From Methylobacterium iners (GTDB taxonomy: Bacteria; Pseudomonadota; Alphaproteobacteria; Rhizobiales; Beijerinckiaceae), in assembly GCF_022179305.1 (NCBI RefSeq), contig NZ_BPQP01000066.1:1-64000 (forward strand): 64,000 nt of DNA, in the 5' to 3' direction. The position numbers and the translations under genes were made by a program. Under the pieces are notes generated by a model that was not told the origin of the DNA, made no database searches, and saw only the letters and a program-made list of their open reading frames with translations. Within the stretch, counting starts at the first letter, position 1. The number at the start of each line of letters is the position of its first letter. Shown piece after piece: positions 13,997-23,303 of this stretch.

Positions 13997-16111
13997 TTAC
14001 TCCGCGGCGACGGGGGCCGGCAGCTCGCGGGGCACGAAGCGGCCGTCCTTGGCCTTCTGCATGTCGAGGCGCTTGTCGTGGAGGTCGTGCAGCGTCGAGC
14101 GGTGGCCGATCGAGACGATGGTGGTGCCGGGCAGGCGCTCGCGCAGCATCCGGTAGATGCCGGCCTCGCTCGGCTCGTCGAGGGCCGCCGTCGATTCGTC
14201 CAGGAACAGCCATTCGGGCTTGGCGAGCACCGCGCGCGCGATGGCGAGCCGCTGCTGCTCGCCGCCCGAGAGGCGCTGATCCCACACGTCGACCTCGTCG
14301 AGGCGGTCGGCGAGCTGGGGCAGCTGGGCGGCGATCAGCGCCTCGCGGATCGCCTCGTCCGGGAACTGGTCGGTGGTGTTGGGATAGACCACGGCGCCGC
14401 GCAGGCTCCCTTGCGGGATGTAGGGCCGCTGCGGCAGCACCAGCGCCGATTGCCCGGCGGGCACGTCGATGCGCCCCTGGCCGAAGGGCCAGATCCCGGC
14501 GATGGCCCGGAACAGGGTCGACTTGCCCGAGCCCGAGGGACCGGTGACCAGCGTCGCCGCGCCCTTCGTCAGCGCGAGGTGATCGGCCGCCACGATCTCG
14601 CGGCCGTCGGGCAGGGCCAGGGTCAGCCCCGCCGCCGTGACGTCGCCCCGCGTCTCGTTGCCCTGGACGAGGCCGTAGCCGGCGGCGTTGAGCGCCTCGG
14701 CCTTGGTCATGGCCCGCTTGAACGAGGACAGGCGGTTGGTGTTGGCGCGGTAGGCGGCGATGGTGGTGTAGGCGCTGATGAAGAAGGACAGCGAGGACTG
14801 GACGTTGCTGAAGGCGTTCCCGGTCTGCTGGAACTGCCCCAGGGTGATCTTCTTGAGGAAGTAGGAGGGGGCGGCGAGGATGTAGGGGAACACCACGCTG
14901 ATCTGGCTGTAGGACAGGGTGAAGCTGCCGAGCTTCATCCGCCGGTAGGTGATGCCGATGTAGTTGGCGATCACGGCGCCGAAGAGGCTCTTGAGCCGCA
15001 CGGCCTCCGCGCGCTCGCCGCGCAGCAGCGCGATCTGCTCCGTGTAGATGCGGTTGCGGGCGAGCGAGAAGCGGAAGTCGGCCTCGACCTTCTCCTGGTT
15101 GAAGTCGAGGGCGATCAGGGGGCGCCCGATCAGGTGCGTCAGCCAGGTGCCGATTACCGCGTAGGCGATGACGAGCCAGACGAGGAAGCCCGGCACGACC
15201 GTGTCCGTGAAGGGCAGCACGAAATCGCGCGACAGGCCCCACAGGATCACGATGAAGGAGACGAGGGTGGCGGCCTGCGACAGCAGCCGGATCGAGAGCG
15301 ACGTCGTCTGCCGGATGAACAGGTTGACGTCGGCCTGGATGCGCTGATCGGGGTTGTCCGCGTCCTCGCCGGTGAAGGGGATGCGGTAATGCGTGCCGGC
15401 GCCGAGCCAGCGCTCGTAGAGGCTGCGCGTCAGCCAGGTCCGCCAGCGCAGGTGCAGCATCTCGTCGACGAAGACGTCGAGCATCCCGATGATCACCCAC
15501 ACCGTGGCGAGCGGGGCGAAGATCCAGGCGAGCTGGTACCAGAAGGCCTCGGCGTTGTACTCCTGCAGCGCGTTGAAGAGGTCGCGGTACCAGAAGTTGA
15601 GCCGCAGCTGCAGGGCGACCTGCGCGAAGGTGATCAGGATGGACAAGGCGAGCAGCCGCTGGCCGATCCGGCCCTCGCTGGCGCCGAAGAACCGGAACGG
15701 CCCGATCTCGTCGTTGGGCGTCTCGCGGGTCGCGAAATAGGGGTCGGCGATGCGGGTGATCGCCTGGATCGGCTCCAGACGGGAGATCGCCAGCACGATG
15801 CCGGCGAAGACCACCGCGCCGGTGGCCGCGAAGTCCGGCGGCAGGAGGGCGGCGAGCGTCGGGGGCAGAAGGCCCGCGGCCGCCGCCAGCTTGGCGCCGG
15901 CGAGGAAGAGGTATCCGAGGCCGTAGACCGTGACGAAGACCGTCAGGAAGGCCGAGAGCCGCCCCGAGGCGAGCAGGATGCCCGCCATGGCGAACCCGCT
16001 GAGCGACACGTAGAGCGGGGGCGCGGCCTCGCCGGGCGCCAGGAGCAGCAGGAGCGCGAAGACCGCCGTGACGGCGGCCTGCAGGCCGAGGCCCGTCCTC
16101 AATACGGCCAC
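13997..16111 (-). CDS. SbmA/BacA-like ABC transporter (fused permease-ATPase)
   Basis: A 704-residue protein. The first 110 residues are an extra hydrophobic region. A long membrane domain of the SbmA/BacA type follows (about 115-470; signature RLNFWYRDLFNALQEYN and a NPDQRIQAD motif). The C-terminal part (about 500-690) is an ABC ATPase with Walker A GPSGSGKST, signature LSGGEQQR, Walker B LFLDEST and switch His in SIGHRS. Relatives are E. coli YddA and mycobacterial Rv1819c, which take up peptides, cobalamin or other hydrophilic compounds; BacA itself lacks the ATPase. It is monocistronic and convergent with lrgB. Confidence 0.9.
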   Translation of the reverse strand: MAVLRTGLGLQAAVTAVFALLLLLAPGEAAPPLYVSLSGFAMAGILLASGRLSAFLTVFVTVYGLGYLFLAGAKLAAAAGLLPPTLAALLPPDFAATGAVVFAGIVLAISRLEPIQAITRIADPYFATRETPNDEIGPFRFFGASEGRIGQRLLALSILITFAQVALQLRLNFWYRDLFNALQEYNAEAFWYQLAWIFAPLATVWVIIGMLDVFVDEMLHLRWRTWLTRSLYERWLGAGTHYRIPFTGEDADNPDQRIQADVNLFIRQTTSLSIRLLSQAATLVSFIVILWGLSRDFVLPFTDTVVPGFLVWLVIAYAVIGTWLTHLIGRPLIALDFNQEKVEADFRFSLARNRIYTEQIALLRGERAEAVRLKSLFGAVIANYIGITYRRMKLGSFTLSYSQISVVFPYILAAPSYFLKKITLGQFQQTGNAFSNVQSSLSFFISAYTTIAAYRANTNRLSSFKRAMTKAEALNAAGYGLVQGNETRGDVTAAGLTLALPDGREIVAADHLALTKGAATLVTGPSGSGKSTLFRAIAGIWPFGQGRIDVPAGQSALVLPQRPYIPQGSLRGAVVYPNTTDQFPDEAIREALIAAQLPQLADRLDEVDVWDQRLSGGEQQRLAIARAVLAKPEWLFLDESTAALDEPSEAGIYRMLRERLPGTTIVSIGHRSTLHDLHDKRLDMQKAKDGRFVPRELPAPVAAE

Positions 16112-16246
16112 GCACGTCTCCTTCCGGGTCTTCAGCCAGGATCTTCAGCCAGCGGCGCGTCGCGACGCGCCCATCGGGCGGCATTGACGACGGCTCATGG
16201 CGAGATCGTGGCGGGGCCGCAGGCCGCCCCCCGCGACCCAGTCGCC

Positions 16247-16549
16247 CTATTGCCAGTCCCAGTCGTTGACGCCGAGCTCGCGGCAGCGGTAGCCCACGGG
16301 GCATTCCGGATTGTCGCGGGTGCGCACCAGGCGCAGCTCCGCCACCTCGGTGACGTCGCAGAAGCTGCGGTCGCGCACGAAGCGCTCCAGGCCCGGGCCC
16401 CCGGCCGCGAGCAGGATCGCGCCCTCGCGCTTCACCAGCGCCATCACCTCGGCGCAGACCATCCGCTGAATCGGGAGAGGATTTTGAGCCCGCGCCGGCA
16501 CGGCGAAGGCGAGGCAGAGGGTCAGGGCGAGGACGGGCCGACGTGTCAC
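16247..16549 (-). CDS. Hypothetical secreted protein
   Basis: A 100-residue protein with a clear signal peptide (RRPVLALTLCLAFAVPARA, cleavage before QNP). The mature part of about 78 residues contains four Cys (in MVCAEV, SFCDV, ECPVGYRC), which could make two disulfides in the periplasm. The family is unknown. It is on the same strand as the ABC transporter gene, 135 bases upstream, so joint transcription is possible. Confidence 0.65.
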   Translation of the reverse strand: MTRRPVLALTLCLAFAVPARAQNPLPIQRMVCAEVMALVKREGAILLAAGGPGLERFVRDRSFCDVTEVAELRLVRTRDNPECPVGYRCRELGVNDWDWQ

Positions 16550-16756
16550 GGGGCTCCGAGGCCGTTCTTGGGTTTCAACGGCCTAAGCATGGCAGTTCCG
16601 GTGCGCCGCGGAAAGTCCTCGCCCGGTCCCTGCCCACTGTCCGCCGCAATCGGCGAGTCTATCCACGTCGGTGTGCCCAAAAAGGCGCTCGCCATTCACC
16701 TGCGGACGGGATATCGATTCGGGTCCGTGCCGCTTGACGGGACGAGAATTACCTCA

Positions 16757-17389
16757 ATGTCTGGCCTTTCGATCCTCAACGTCGACGCTGTCCGCACCGC
16801 GCCCCTGTCGCGGGAGCCCTACAGCTACATGCTCGGCAAGGACGTCCTGAAGCCCGAGGCGATCGACGCCATCCGGCAGGACTTTCCCGCCATCGCCAAG
16901 CCCGGCTACCTCACCGTCGACGAGGTCGCGCTCAAGGGCCGCTTCAAGGCGCTGATCGACGAGCTCGAGAGCGACGAGTTCTCGGCGATCCTCGGCGAAA
17001 AGTTCGGCATCGACCTCGTCTCCTGCCCGCGCCTCACCACGATCATGAAGCGCTCGCAGCTCAAGTACGGCTCGATCCATACGGACGGCCCCTCGAAGGT
17101 CCTCACCCTGCTCGTCTACATGAACGACGCCTGGGACGCCCCGGCGGCCGGGCGGCTGCGGGTGCTCTACGACGGCCGGAACTACGAGCCCTTCGCCGTG
17201 GAGGTGCCGCCCACCATGGGCACGATGTTCGCCTTCCTGCGGGCCGACAATTCCTGGCACGGCCACGAGCCCTTCGAGGGCGAGCGCCGGGTCGTGCAGG
17301 TGGCCTGGGTGAAGGACGCCGCCGAGCTGGAGCGGAAGAAGAAGCGCAACCGCACCGCGCAGTTCCTCAAGGGCATCTTCGGCCGCTGA
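16757..17389 (+). CDS. 2OG-Fe(II) oxygenase-like protein
   Basis: A 210-residue protein with the double-stranded beta-helix pattern of 2-oxoglutarate/Fe(II) oxygenases. The iron ligands are most likely His and Asp in SIHTDGPSK, the distal His in SWHGHEPF, and the cosubstrate Arg in GERRVVQVAWV. The segment KVLTLLVYMN between them is typical. Some homologues are annotated as prolyl-hydroxylase-like; the substrate is unknown. The true start is the ATG at 16757, although the frame stays open far upstream on top of minus-strand genes, which is a high-GC artefact. The next gene follows after 15 bases. Confidence 0.8.
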   Translation: MSGLSILNVDAVRTAPLSREPYSYMLGKDVLKPEAIDAIRQDFPAIAKPGYLTVDEVALKGRFKALIDELESDEFSAILGEKFGIDLVSCPRLTTIMKRSQLKYGSIHTDGPSKVLTLLVYMNDAWDAPAAGRLRVLYDGRNYEPFAVEVPPTMGTMFAFLRADNSWHGHEPFEGERRVVQVAWVKDAAELERKKKRNRTAQFLKGIFGR

Positions 17390-17404
17390 GCCTGGAGGAG
17401 GGGG

Positions 17405-18124
17405 ATGGCGATGGGGCAGGGGCTCGACGGGACGCTGAATCTTCCAGCCGTCATCGACGCTCCGGCGGAGGCGCCCAAAGGGTCCTCGCGCTGGATCGTC
17501 GTGCCGCTGCTCCTCGCGGCGGGCTGGGGCGCGCTCCTGGGCTACAGCGCCGTCTTCCTGACCGAGGACGTGCCGATGCGGCCGGCGACGCACCAGGAAC
17601 GCGCGGAGGCGGAGCCGGTTCCGCCGCCGGTCCTGAAGTTCCCGCCCGAGCCGCCGCGCGTGATCGTCGCCGCCACGCCCTGGCGCGATCCGGCCGCAAG
17701 CCCGGTTCAGGCCCCCGCGGCCGAGGCGGCGCCGGTGCGCCGCGTCGCGAGCATCGGCGATGAGGCGATCGCGCCGGCGACCACCGCGGCCGCCACCGTC
17801 GCGCCAGTGGCCGTCGCTCCGCCCGAGCGCTCGGACTATGTCGGCGTCTGGGGGCCTACGGGGGCGGCCTGCAACGCGCCCTCGCGCCGGCGCGGCTTCC
17901 TGCCGGCCACCATCACCGAGACCAGCGCCAAGGCCGGCCGCACCCTCTGCACCTTCCGCGACGGGCGCCGGGCCGGCAACGCCTGGACCATGGCCGCCGA
18001 GTGCAGCGAGCGCGGCCGTCGCTGGTCCTCGCAGGTCCGCCTCGTCGTCGACGGCGACCGCCTCACCTGGTCGAGCGGCAAGGGCGCCTCGACCTACGTG
18101 CGCTGCGGCCGCCGGGACGGCTGA
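17405..18124 (+). CDS. Hypothetical single-pass membrane protein
   Basis: A 239-residue protein with one membrane helix near residues 30-52 (WIVVPLLLAAGWGALLGYSA), a Pro/Ala-rich linker (about 65-140) and a compact C-terminal domain (about 143-236). That domain starts SDYVGVWGPTGAACN and has four Cys spread through it, which suggests a disulfide-bonded periplasmic domain of the lipocalin-like/peptidase-inhibitor kind. Its function is not recognised. A very strong GGAGGAGGGGG site precedes the start, and it likely shares an operon with the oxygenase gene. A good terminator follows. Confidence 0.7.
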   Translation: MAMGQGLDGTLNLPAVIDAPAEAPKGSSRWIVVPLLLAAGWGALLGYSAVFLTEDVPMRPATHQERAEAEPVPPPVLKFPPEPPRVIVAATPWRDPAASPVQAPAAEAAPVRRVASIGDEAIAPATTAAATVAPVAVAPPERSDYVGVWGPTGAACNAPSRRRGFLPATITETSAKAGRTLCTFRDGRRAGNAWTMAAECSERGRRWSSQVRLVVDGDRLTWSSGKGASTYVRCGRRDG

Positions 18125-18143
18125 GAGGCCTTTCCTCGGGTAG

Positions 18144-18164
18144 AACCGGGCCGGCCCGGTTTTT
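18144..18164 (+). terminator. Rho-independent terminator
   Basis: AACCGGG-CCGG-CCCGGTT followed by a T run lies 20 bases after the stop of the membrane protein gene. It has a stable stem and a proper U tract. Confidence 0.75.
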
Positions 18165-18252
18165 CGCTGGCAACCGTCCGCATTCGCGCTACGCTTGTAG
18201 CAAGGGGCAGCCGGGGGGGCTGCGCAAGCATCAGGCACCAAGCGCCGGCTCA

Positions 18253-18456
18253 ATGGCACGCAGCGCCGAAACCAGGGATCTCGCCGCACAGGCTGACACG
18301 CCCTTCGAGCCGAGGGCGGGGGCCGACGGCACGGCCCGAGAGGCCCCGGCCCGGACCCTTCGCATCGATTTCGGGCGCCGGAACCCGCACTCGCGAGGGG
18401 GCGCTCGCGCCGAGGCCGAGCTGACGCCCACCGATCCCGGCGGGAGGCGGCGGTGA
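18253..18456 (+). CDS. Possible small hypothetical protein
   Basis: A 67-residue, Arg-rich, probably disordered frame (MARSAETRDLAAQ...) lying 28 bases before the ParA gene on the same strand. It has no recognised family and only a weak ribosome site, so it may simply be leader sequence. It is listed because its position would make it the first gene of the parA-like operon. Confidence 0.3.
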   Translation: MARSAETRDLAAQADTPFEPRAGADGTAREAPARTLRIDFGRRNPHSRGGARAEAELTPTDPGGRRR

Positions 18457-18484
18457 GGGACCCGCGCCTGAAGGAATCGCGCTC

Positions 18485-19381
18485 ATGACCGGCAAGCTGA
18501 TCGCGGTCGCCAACATGAAGGGCGGGGTGGGCAAGACCACGACCGTGGTGATGCTGGCCGAGGCACTCGCCGCCGACGGCGCCCGCGTGCTCGTGGCCGA
18601 TCTCGACCCGCAGGCCAGCGTCTCCGTCTGCCTCGCCGGCGAGACGATCCTCAGCGAGATGATCGCCAAGGGCCGCACCCTGGAAGCCTATCTCGCCCTC
18701 AAGCTCCTCAAGGAGGAGAAGCCGCTGCTGGCCCCGCGCATCCGCGCCGATGTCAGCCTGACGACGCACCAGAACGCGCCGCTGGCCGTGTCGCTGCTGC
18801 CGGCCGGCCCCTACCTGCGCCTCGTCGAGCGCGAGCTCATCTACGAGCTGACCCACAAGCGCTTCTCGATGCACGCCATCGAGAACCAGCTCTGGAAGGT
18901 GTTCCAGGACGAGTTCGTGCCGCTTGGCCAGGATTACGACTACATCCTGTTCGACTGCGCGCCGGGCATCTCGCCGATGACCGAGATCGCGGTGCGGGGC
19001 TCGGACCTCGTCCTCGTCACCTCCATCGCCGACCACCTCTCGACCTGGGGCCTCGACGCCTTCATCCAGACGGTCTGGGGGCAGGCGAGCAAGCGCGCCA
19101 GCCGGATCGCGCCCCGGCGCCTCCCGCACGTGCTCGTGACCCGCTTCCAGCAGAGCGTCCGCCAGCAGCAGCAGACCGTGGCGCGCCTGGAGGCGGAGGC
19201 CGCCGCGCCCGATGCCGGCTTCCGGCTGCTGGCCACGCGGATCCCGCAGGCCGCGGCCCTGGCCGACGCCCTGACGCCGCACGAGGCGCCGCCGACCTTC
19301 TCGGGCAAGTACGGCATCCACGTCACCAGCGTCCTCATCCCCCTCGTCGCGGAAGTGAAGGAGGTTCTTCATGGCGCTTGA
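18485..19381 (+). CDS. ParA-family ATPase (orphan)
   Basis: A 298-residue ParA/MinD-type ATPase. The deviant Walker A motif MKGGVGKTTT is at residues 11-20, Walker A' VADLDPQAS near 40, and Walker B ILFDCAPG near 155. Proteins of this type form dynamic patterns on the nucleoid or membrane and position cargo such as DNA, chemoreceptor arrays or carboxysomes. The usual genome-segregation ParA sits beside parB, gidB and mnmG, and none of these is here. Instead it overlaps by 11 bases an unrelated 160-residue gene. It is therefore an orphan positioning ATPase with unknown cargo. Confidence 0.88.
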   Translation: MTGKLIAVANMKGGVGKTTTVVMLAEALAADGARVLVADLDPQASVSVCLAGETILSEMIAKGRTLEAYLALKLLKEEKPLLAPRIRADVSLTTHQNAPLAVSLLPAGPYLRLVERELIYELTHKRFSMHAIENQLWKVFQDEFVPLGQDYDYILFDCAPGISPMTEIAVRGSDLVLVTSIADHLSTWGLDAFIQTVWGQASKRASRIAPRRLPHVLVTRFQQSVRQQQQTVARLEAEAAAPDAGFRLLATRIPQAAALADALTPHEAPPTFSGKYGIHVTSVLIPLVAEVKEVLHGA

Positions 19382-19853
19382 TGTGGATGGTTACGCGGTG
19401 TTCCAGGCCATCACGGCGCGGCCCGACGTCTTCCCTGACATCCGCGCCGAGGTCGCCAGAACCGGCCGCGCGCTGGTCGTGAAGCAGCTCAAGGCGAAGA
19501 GCCTCGGCCTGCCGGGCCTGCGCCGTATCCGCGACACCCTCGGGGCGGAGCGCTTCGCCCTCATCCTCGACGGGCTCACCGAGGCCGAGGCGAGGAGCCT
19601 CGTGACGAGGCTCGACAAGCACCACCCGGACCTCAAGACCGCCCCCGCCGACTGGCCCCGTCGGCACCTCGCGGCGCTTGCGACGGACGCCGAGCCCGCC
19701 GCGAAAGGCTCGGTTGCATCGGGAGCGGCGAGGGCGGTGGCGCCGAAGACGCCCAAGGTCACCCGCGCGCTCGGCAGCGCCGCCTTCGCCGCCGCGTGGG
19801 ACGGCAAGGACCACGACCCCAAGCCGAAGAAGGCGAAGAAGAAGGGCGAGTGA
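19371..19853 (+). CDS. Hypothetical protein, partner of the ParA-like ATPase
   Basis: A 160-residue protein of unknown family. Residues 1-95 look like a compact helical domain (for example RALVVKQLKAKSLGLPGLRRI and LGAERFALILDGLTEAEARSL). The rest is an Ala-rich linker ending in a very basic tail (KPKKAKKKGE) that could touch DNA or acidic partners. The start overlaps the end of the ParA-like gene by 11 bases, a sign of translational coupling and joint function. ParA ATPases are commonly stimulated by a short basic N-terminal peptide of the partner; here the basic patch is C-terminal. Confidence 0.7.
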   Translation: MALDVDGYAVFQAITARPDVFPDIRAEVARTGRALVVKQLKAKSLGLPGLRRIRDTLGAERFALILDGLTEAEARSLVTRLDKHHPDLKTAPADWPRRHLAALATDAEPAAKGSVASGAARAVAPKTPKVTRALGSAAFAAAWDGKDHDPKPKKAKKKGE

Positions 19854-20006
19854 GGACCGTGCCGATCCCATGGTCGTCCTCGGGTGTCGACCCACACCCG
19901 GGAGGCAGGACAACGGTTTGTAAGCTCTTTGGTGTGTAGGAATCTAGGCTCTTGCGTGCCTGATGGTTGTGCGCAACCACAGATCGATCACCAGGGCTCA
20001 ACATTC

Positions 20007-22742
20007 GTGTTCAATCGAACTGCACGATCGACTGAGGAAAGTGGACATATCAATTCCGCCAGACCATCTGCGCCCGGATGGTCGAAGGATGGGCTCATTC
20101 TCGCGACGTTCATCGCCATATCGCTGGTCTGGGCGGTTCTCGGTTACCATCTGCATTCTCTCAAGCAGACCATTCGTGAGCAGACGCATCGCGACGTCAC
20201 GAATATCTCGATCGGTGTAGAGAAGCACGTCGAGCGCCTGCTGGTCGGCGTCGATCAGGTGATGCGTTTCATTGTCGATGATTACCAGAACGATCCTGAG
20301 GCTTTCGACTTCGCTGCTTGGCTGAGGCGCTCGACGTCGCTCGAAGGACTGACCACCCAGGTCTCGATGTACAACGCGGCTGGCGAGCTGCAAGCGTCGC
20401 GCACGCCTCCGGCGCCCGGCCTTGCGACCTTCCACGTTCGGGATCGTGCCTACTTCCAGGCGCTCTCGGCCGACCCGAATCCCGGGCTTTACGTCGATCG
20501 CACCGTCAGGGGCCGCTTCACCGGCCGATACGTGCTCCAGACGGCGCGTCGCCTCAACCGTCGCGACGGCAGCTTCGCCGGCGTGATCGTCACCTCCATC
20601 GACCCCAACTACCTGTCGAACCAGTTCAAGGCCGTGGATGTGGGATCGCAGGGCAGCATCGGGCTGTTCGGCTACGACGGCTACATCCGGGCGCGCTACC
20701 CGCAGATCGAGGACATGTACGAGCGCAACGTGGCATCGCTCAACGCGGGCAAGGGCGTCTTCGCGCACCTCGCGCACGCCCCCACCGGCACCTACGAGCT
20801 GCAAAGCCCGTTCGACCAGGTGACCCGGGTCTTCGGCTACCGGACGGTCGGTTCGCTGCCTCTCATCGTCACCGTGGGCAAGTCGCTGGAGGAGGTCATG
20901 CTTCCCTTCTGGGACGAGCAGCGCCTCGCGATCGTGGCCGGCCTGAGCATCACGGCCCTGCTCCTCTCCCTTCTGGCGCTGCGGCTGCGCGCCCTGAAAC
21001 GGGACCGCCTGCATGCGGCAGCGCTCGCCGAAGCGAACCAGACCTTGTACGAGAAGGAGAAGATCGCCCGCGCCGCGGAGGCTCACTTCCGATTGCTGGC
21101 CGAGAACACGACGGACGTCATCATCTGGTGCGATTCCGACATAACGCACAAGTACGTGTCGCCCGCGGTCAGGAACGTCCTGGGCTACGAGCCTGAGGAG
21201 CTCATCGGAACTCGGCCCCTCCGCTTCGTTCATCCCGATGACGCGGAGGCCTATGCGCGCGTCCTGCGCGATCTGACGAGCGGGCGGGTCGAGCAAGCCG
21301 TCACCGCCCAGCGCTATCGGCGCAAGGACGGCGTCGACATCTGGGTCGAGATCTCCTTCAGCGTCACCCGCGAAGCCGTGACGAGCCAGAGGGACGGCTA
21401 CGTCGCCTCGTTGCGCGACATCACGGCGCGCAAGGAGGCCGAGCTGCAGATCGCGCATATGGCGACGCACGATGCCTTGACCGGGCTGCCCAACAGGCTG
21501 CTGTTCCGCGACCGTTTGAGTCAGGAGCGTGCCAACGCGAAGCGGCACGGCAACGGCTTCGCGGTGCTCGCCTGCGATCTCGACCGGTTCAAGGCCGTCA
21601 ACGACAAGCTCGGTCATCCGGCAGGCGATAAGCTGCTGGCGCTGGTCGCCGAGCGGCTGACCGCGGAGGCGCGCGACGTCGATACCGTGGCGCGCCTTGG
21701 CGGCGACGAGTTCGCGATCATCCTGTCCTGGGTGAACGACCCGCAGGCCGCGAGCCTGGCAGCAGAGCGATTGATCGGGGCCTTGGGCCGACCTTTCGAT
21801 ATCGACGGCGTCACCGTCAGCATCGGGGTGAGCATCGGCATCGCCCTCGCGTCGGCGGAGGTCGAGAACACGGACAGCCTGCTCACGAATGCAGACATCG
21901 CCCTCTACAAGGCCAAGTCGACCGGGCGGAACACGTTTCGGTTCTACGAGGCGGGGATGGATGCGATGGTCGCCAAGCGCACCAATCTCGAACTCGATCT
22001 GCGGGACGCCTTGCAGCGCGGCGACTTCGTGCTGCACTACCAGCCCGTCATCGACCTCGCGAGCGATGAAGCGGTCGGCTTCGAGGCCCTGTTGCGCTGG
22101 CAGCATCCCGTGCGCGGCATGGTCTCCCCCGCGGACTTCATTCCCCTGGCCGAGGAAACCGGCCTGATCACCACGCTGGGCGCCTGGGCCTTGCGCGAGG
22201 CTTGCCGCGAGGCTGCCTCCTGGCCGCACGACCTCAGCGTCGCGGTCAACGTCTCGGCGATCCAGTTTCAGCAACCCGGATTGGAGCAGAGCGTGATGCA
22301 CGCCCTGTCGGCTTCCGGATTGCCAGCGAGACGGCTGGAACTGGAGATCACGGAGAGCGTGCTGATGCAGGACGCCCAGGCGGTCGTCGCCTGCCTGCAC
22401 CGCCTGCGTGGCTTGGGCGTGCGTATCGCGCTCGACGATTTCGGGACGGGCTATTCCAGCTTGAGCTACCTTCGGCAGTTCCCGTTCGACAAGATCAAGA
22501 TCGATCGCTCCTTCATCCGCGAGATCGGCGATCCGGATGCCGCCGCCATCGTGAGGGCCGTCGTGGGTCTCGGCACCCATTTGGGCATCGCGATCACGGC
22601 GGAGGGCGTCGAGACGAGGGAGCAACTCGATCAGGTCCGCAGCGAGGGCTGCACCGAGGTCCAAGGCTTCCTGTTCAGTCAGCCCCTCCCGGCCCTCGAT
22701 GCTCTGCGCTTCATTGACGTCAGGCTCAGCTCGGCCGCCTAG
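20007..22742 (+). CDS. dCache-PAS-GGDEF-EAL cyclic-di-GMP enzyme
   Basis: A protein of about 911 residues that makes and/or breaks cyclic di-GMP. Domain order: a transmembrane helix (about 30-50), a periplasmic dCache/PDC sensor (about 65-310), a second helix (about 315-340), PAS (about 370-480), GGDEF (about 500-640) and EAL (about 665-905). The cyclase signature RLGGDEFAII and the phosphodiesterase signature FEALLRW are both intact, with the metal residues in DDFGTGYSSL, so both activities are possible. A GTG at 20007 is taken as the start because the upstream 120 bases are AT-richer and promoter-like; the frame is open back to a GTG at 19884. It is monocistronic. Confidence 0.88.
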   Translation: MFNRTARSTEESGHINSARPSAPGWSKDGLILATFIAISLVWAVLGYHLHSLKQTIREQTHRDVTNISIGVEKHVERLLVGVDQVMRFIVDDYQNDPEAFDFAAWLRRSTSLEGLTTQVSMYNAAGELQASRTPPAPGLATFHVRDRAYFQALSADPNPGLYVDRTVRGRFTGRYVLQTARRLNRRDGSFAGVIVTSIDPNYLSNQFKAVDVGSQGSIGLFGYDGYIRARYPQIEDMYERNVASLNAGKGVFAHLAHAPTGTYELQSPFDQVTRVFGYRTVGSLPLIVTVGKSLEEVMLPFWDEQRLAIVAGLSITALLLSLLALRLRALKRDRLHAAALAEANQTLYEKEKIARAAEAHFRLLAENTTDVIIWCDSDITHKYVSPAVRNVLGYEPEELIGTRPLRFVHPDDAEAYARVLRDLTSGRVEQAVTAQRYRRKDGVDIWVEISFSVTREAVTSQRDGYVASLRDITARKEAELQIAHMATHDALTGLPNRLLFRDRLSQERANAKRHGNGFAVLACDLDRFKAVNDKLGHPAGDKLLALVAERLTAEARDVDTVARLGGDEFAIILSWVNDPQAASLAAERLIGALGRPFDIDGVTVSIGVSIGIALASAEVENTDSLLTNADIALYKAKSTGRNTFRFYEAGMDAMVAKRTNLELDLRDALQRGDFVLHYQPVIDLASDEAVGFEALLRWQHPVRGMVSPADFIPLAEETGLITTLGAWALREACREAASWPHDLSVAVNVSAIQFQQPGLEQSVMHALSASGLPARRLELEITESVLMQDAQAVVACLHRLRGLGVRIALDDFGTGYSSLSYLRQFPFDKIKIDRSFIREIGDPDAAAIVRAVVGLGTHLGIAITAEGVETREQLDQVRSEGCTEVQGFLFSQPLPALDALRFIDVRLSSAA

Positions 22743-23033
22743 GGTTCGGTCCTGATGAGGCAGTCGCCCCGGATCTGCCGAACCGGCCCGGGCCCGGCGG
22801 GTTGAGCGGATCAGCCAGTGCAGACAACTGGCCGGCTTGGTCCTGCCGGCATTGCGATCACCTTCACGCGCCCTGCCGGGGCTTGCTTTCTCAGCCTCGG
22901 CGTGGCGTGCGCGTCGCCGTCAAATAGCCAAGGCCCGTCATTCATCGGCGTTCCCATCGCCGCGCAGCGGCTCGAAAGCAGGCCGTCGCGGAGCCACGCC
23001 CGGCGGACCTCAGCACGGTCAAACCGGCGGCCT
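22743..23033. other. Intergenic region, no gene recognised
   Basis: About 290 bases between two genes that point towards each other. I see no conserved frame. A GC-rich palindromic stretch at about 22785-22805 could act as a terminator for the cyclic-di-GMP gene. Confidence 0.45.
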
Positions 23034-23303
23034 TCAGACCCGGTGGCGCTGCCCCGCGGCGAGCGCCCGCTCGAGAGTCTGCCGGATGAAGCGCTGATAG
23101 GGCATGCCGGCCCGTCCGGCTTCGGCCTTCACGGCATCGAGAAGCGGCTGCGGCATCCGCAGGTGGACATTGGCGTCCTTCGCCTGGAACTCGTACTGGA
23201 CCCGCTCGCCACCGCTCAGGTCGAACTGGGTCAGATCGGCGGTTTCAACGAACCGCCGAGCCTCATCGTCAGTCGCGAAAGTGGGAAGAGGCGGCTTTCT
23301 CAT
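23034..23303 (-). CDS. brnA: BrnA-family antitoxin
   Basis: An 89-residue antitoxin of the BrnA/CopG type. The C-terminal half is a ribbon-helix-helix: the strand VHLRMPQPLLDAVKAEA followed by GMPYQRFIRQTLERAL. The N-terminal half is the toxin-binding part. BrnA binds and inhibits the ribonuclease BrnT and represses their shared promoter. The start ATG at 23303 follows GGAG and overlaps the original 3' end of the upstream brnT frame, as in intact brnTA operons. The antitoxin looks complete although its toxin is interrupted. Confidence 0.85.
   Translation of the reverse strand: MRKPPLPTFATDDEARRFVETADLTQFDLSGGERVQYEFQAKDANVHLRMPQPLLDAVKAEAGRAGMPYQRFIRQTLERALAAGQRHRV

Noticed and set aside
13880-17389. 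A 1169-codon plus-strand open frame
   Set aside because: Most of it lies antisense to the ABC transporter gene. In high-GC DNA the opposite strand rarely has stops. Only its last 210 codons are a real gene.
19998-22664. An 888-codon minus-strand frame
   Set aside because: Antisense shadow of the GGDEF-EAL gene; no domain or ribosome site.
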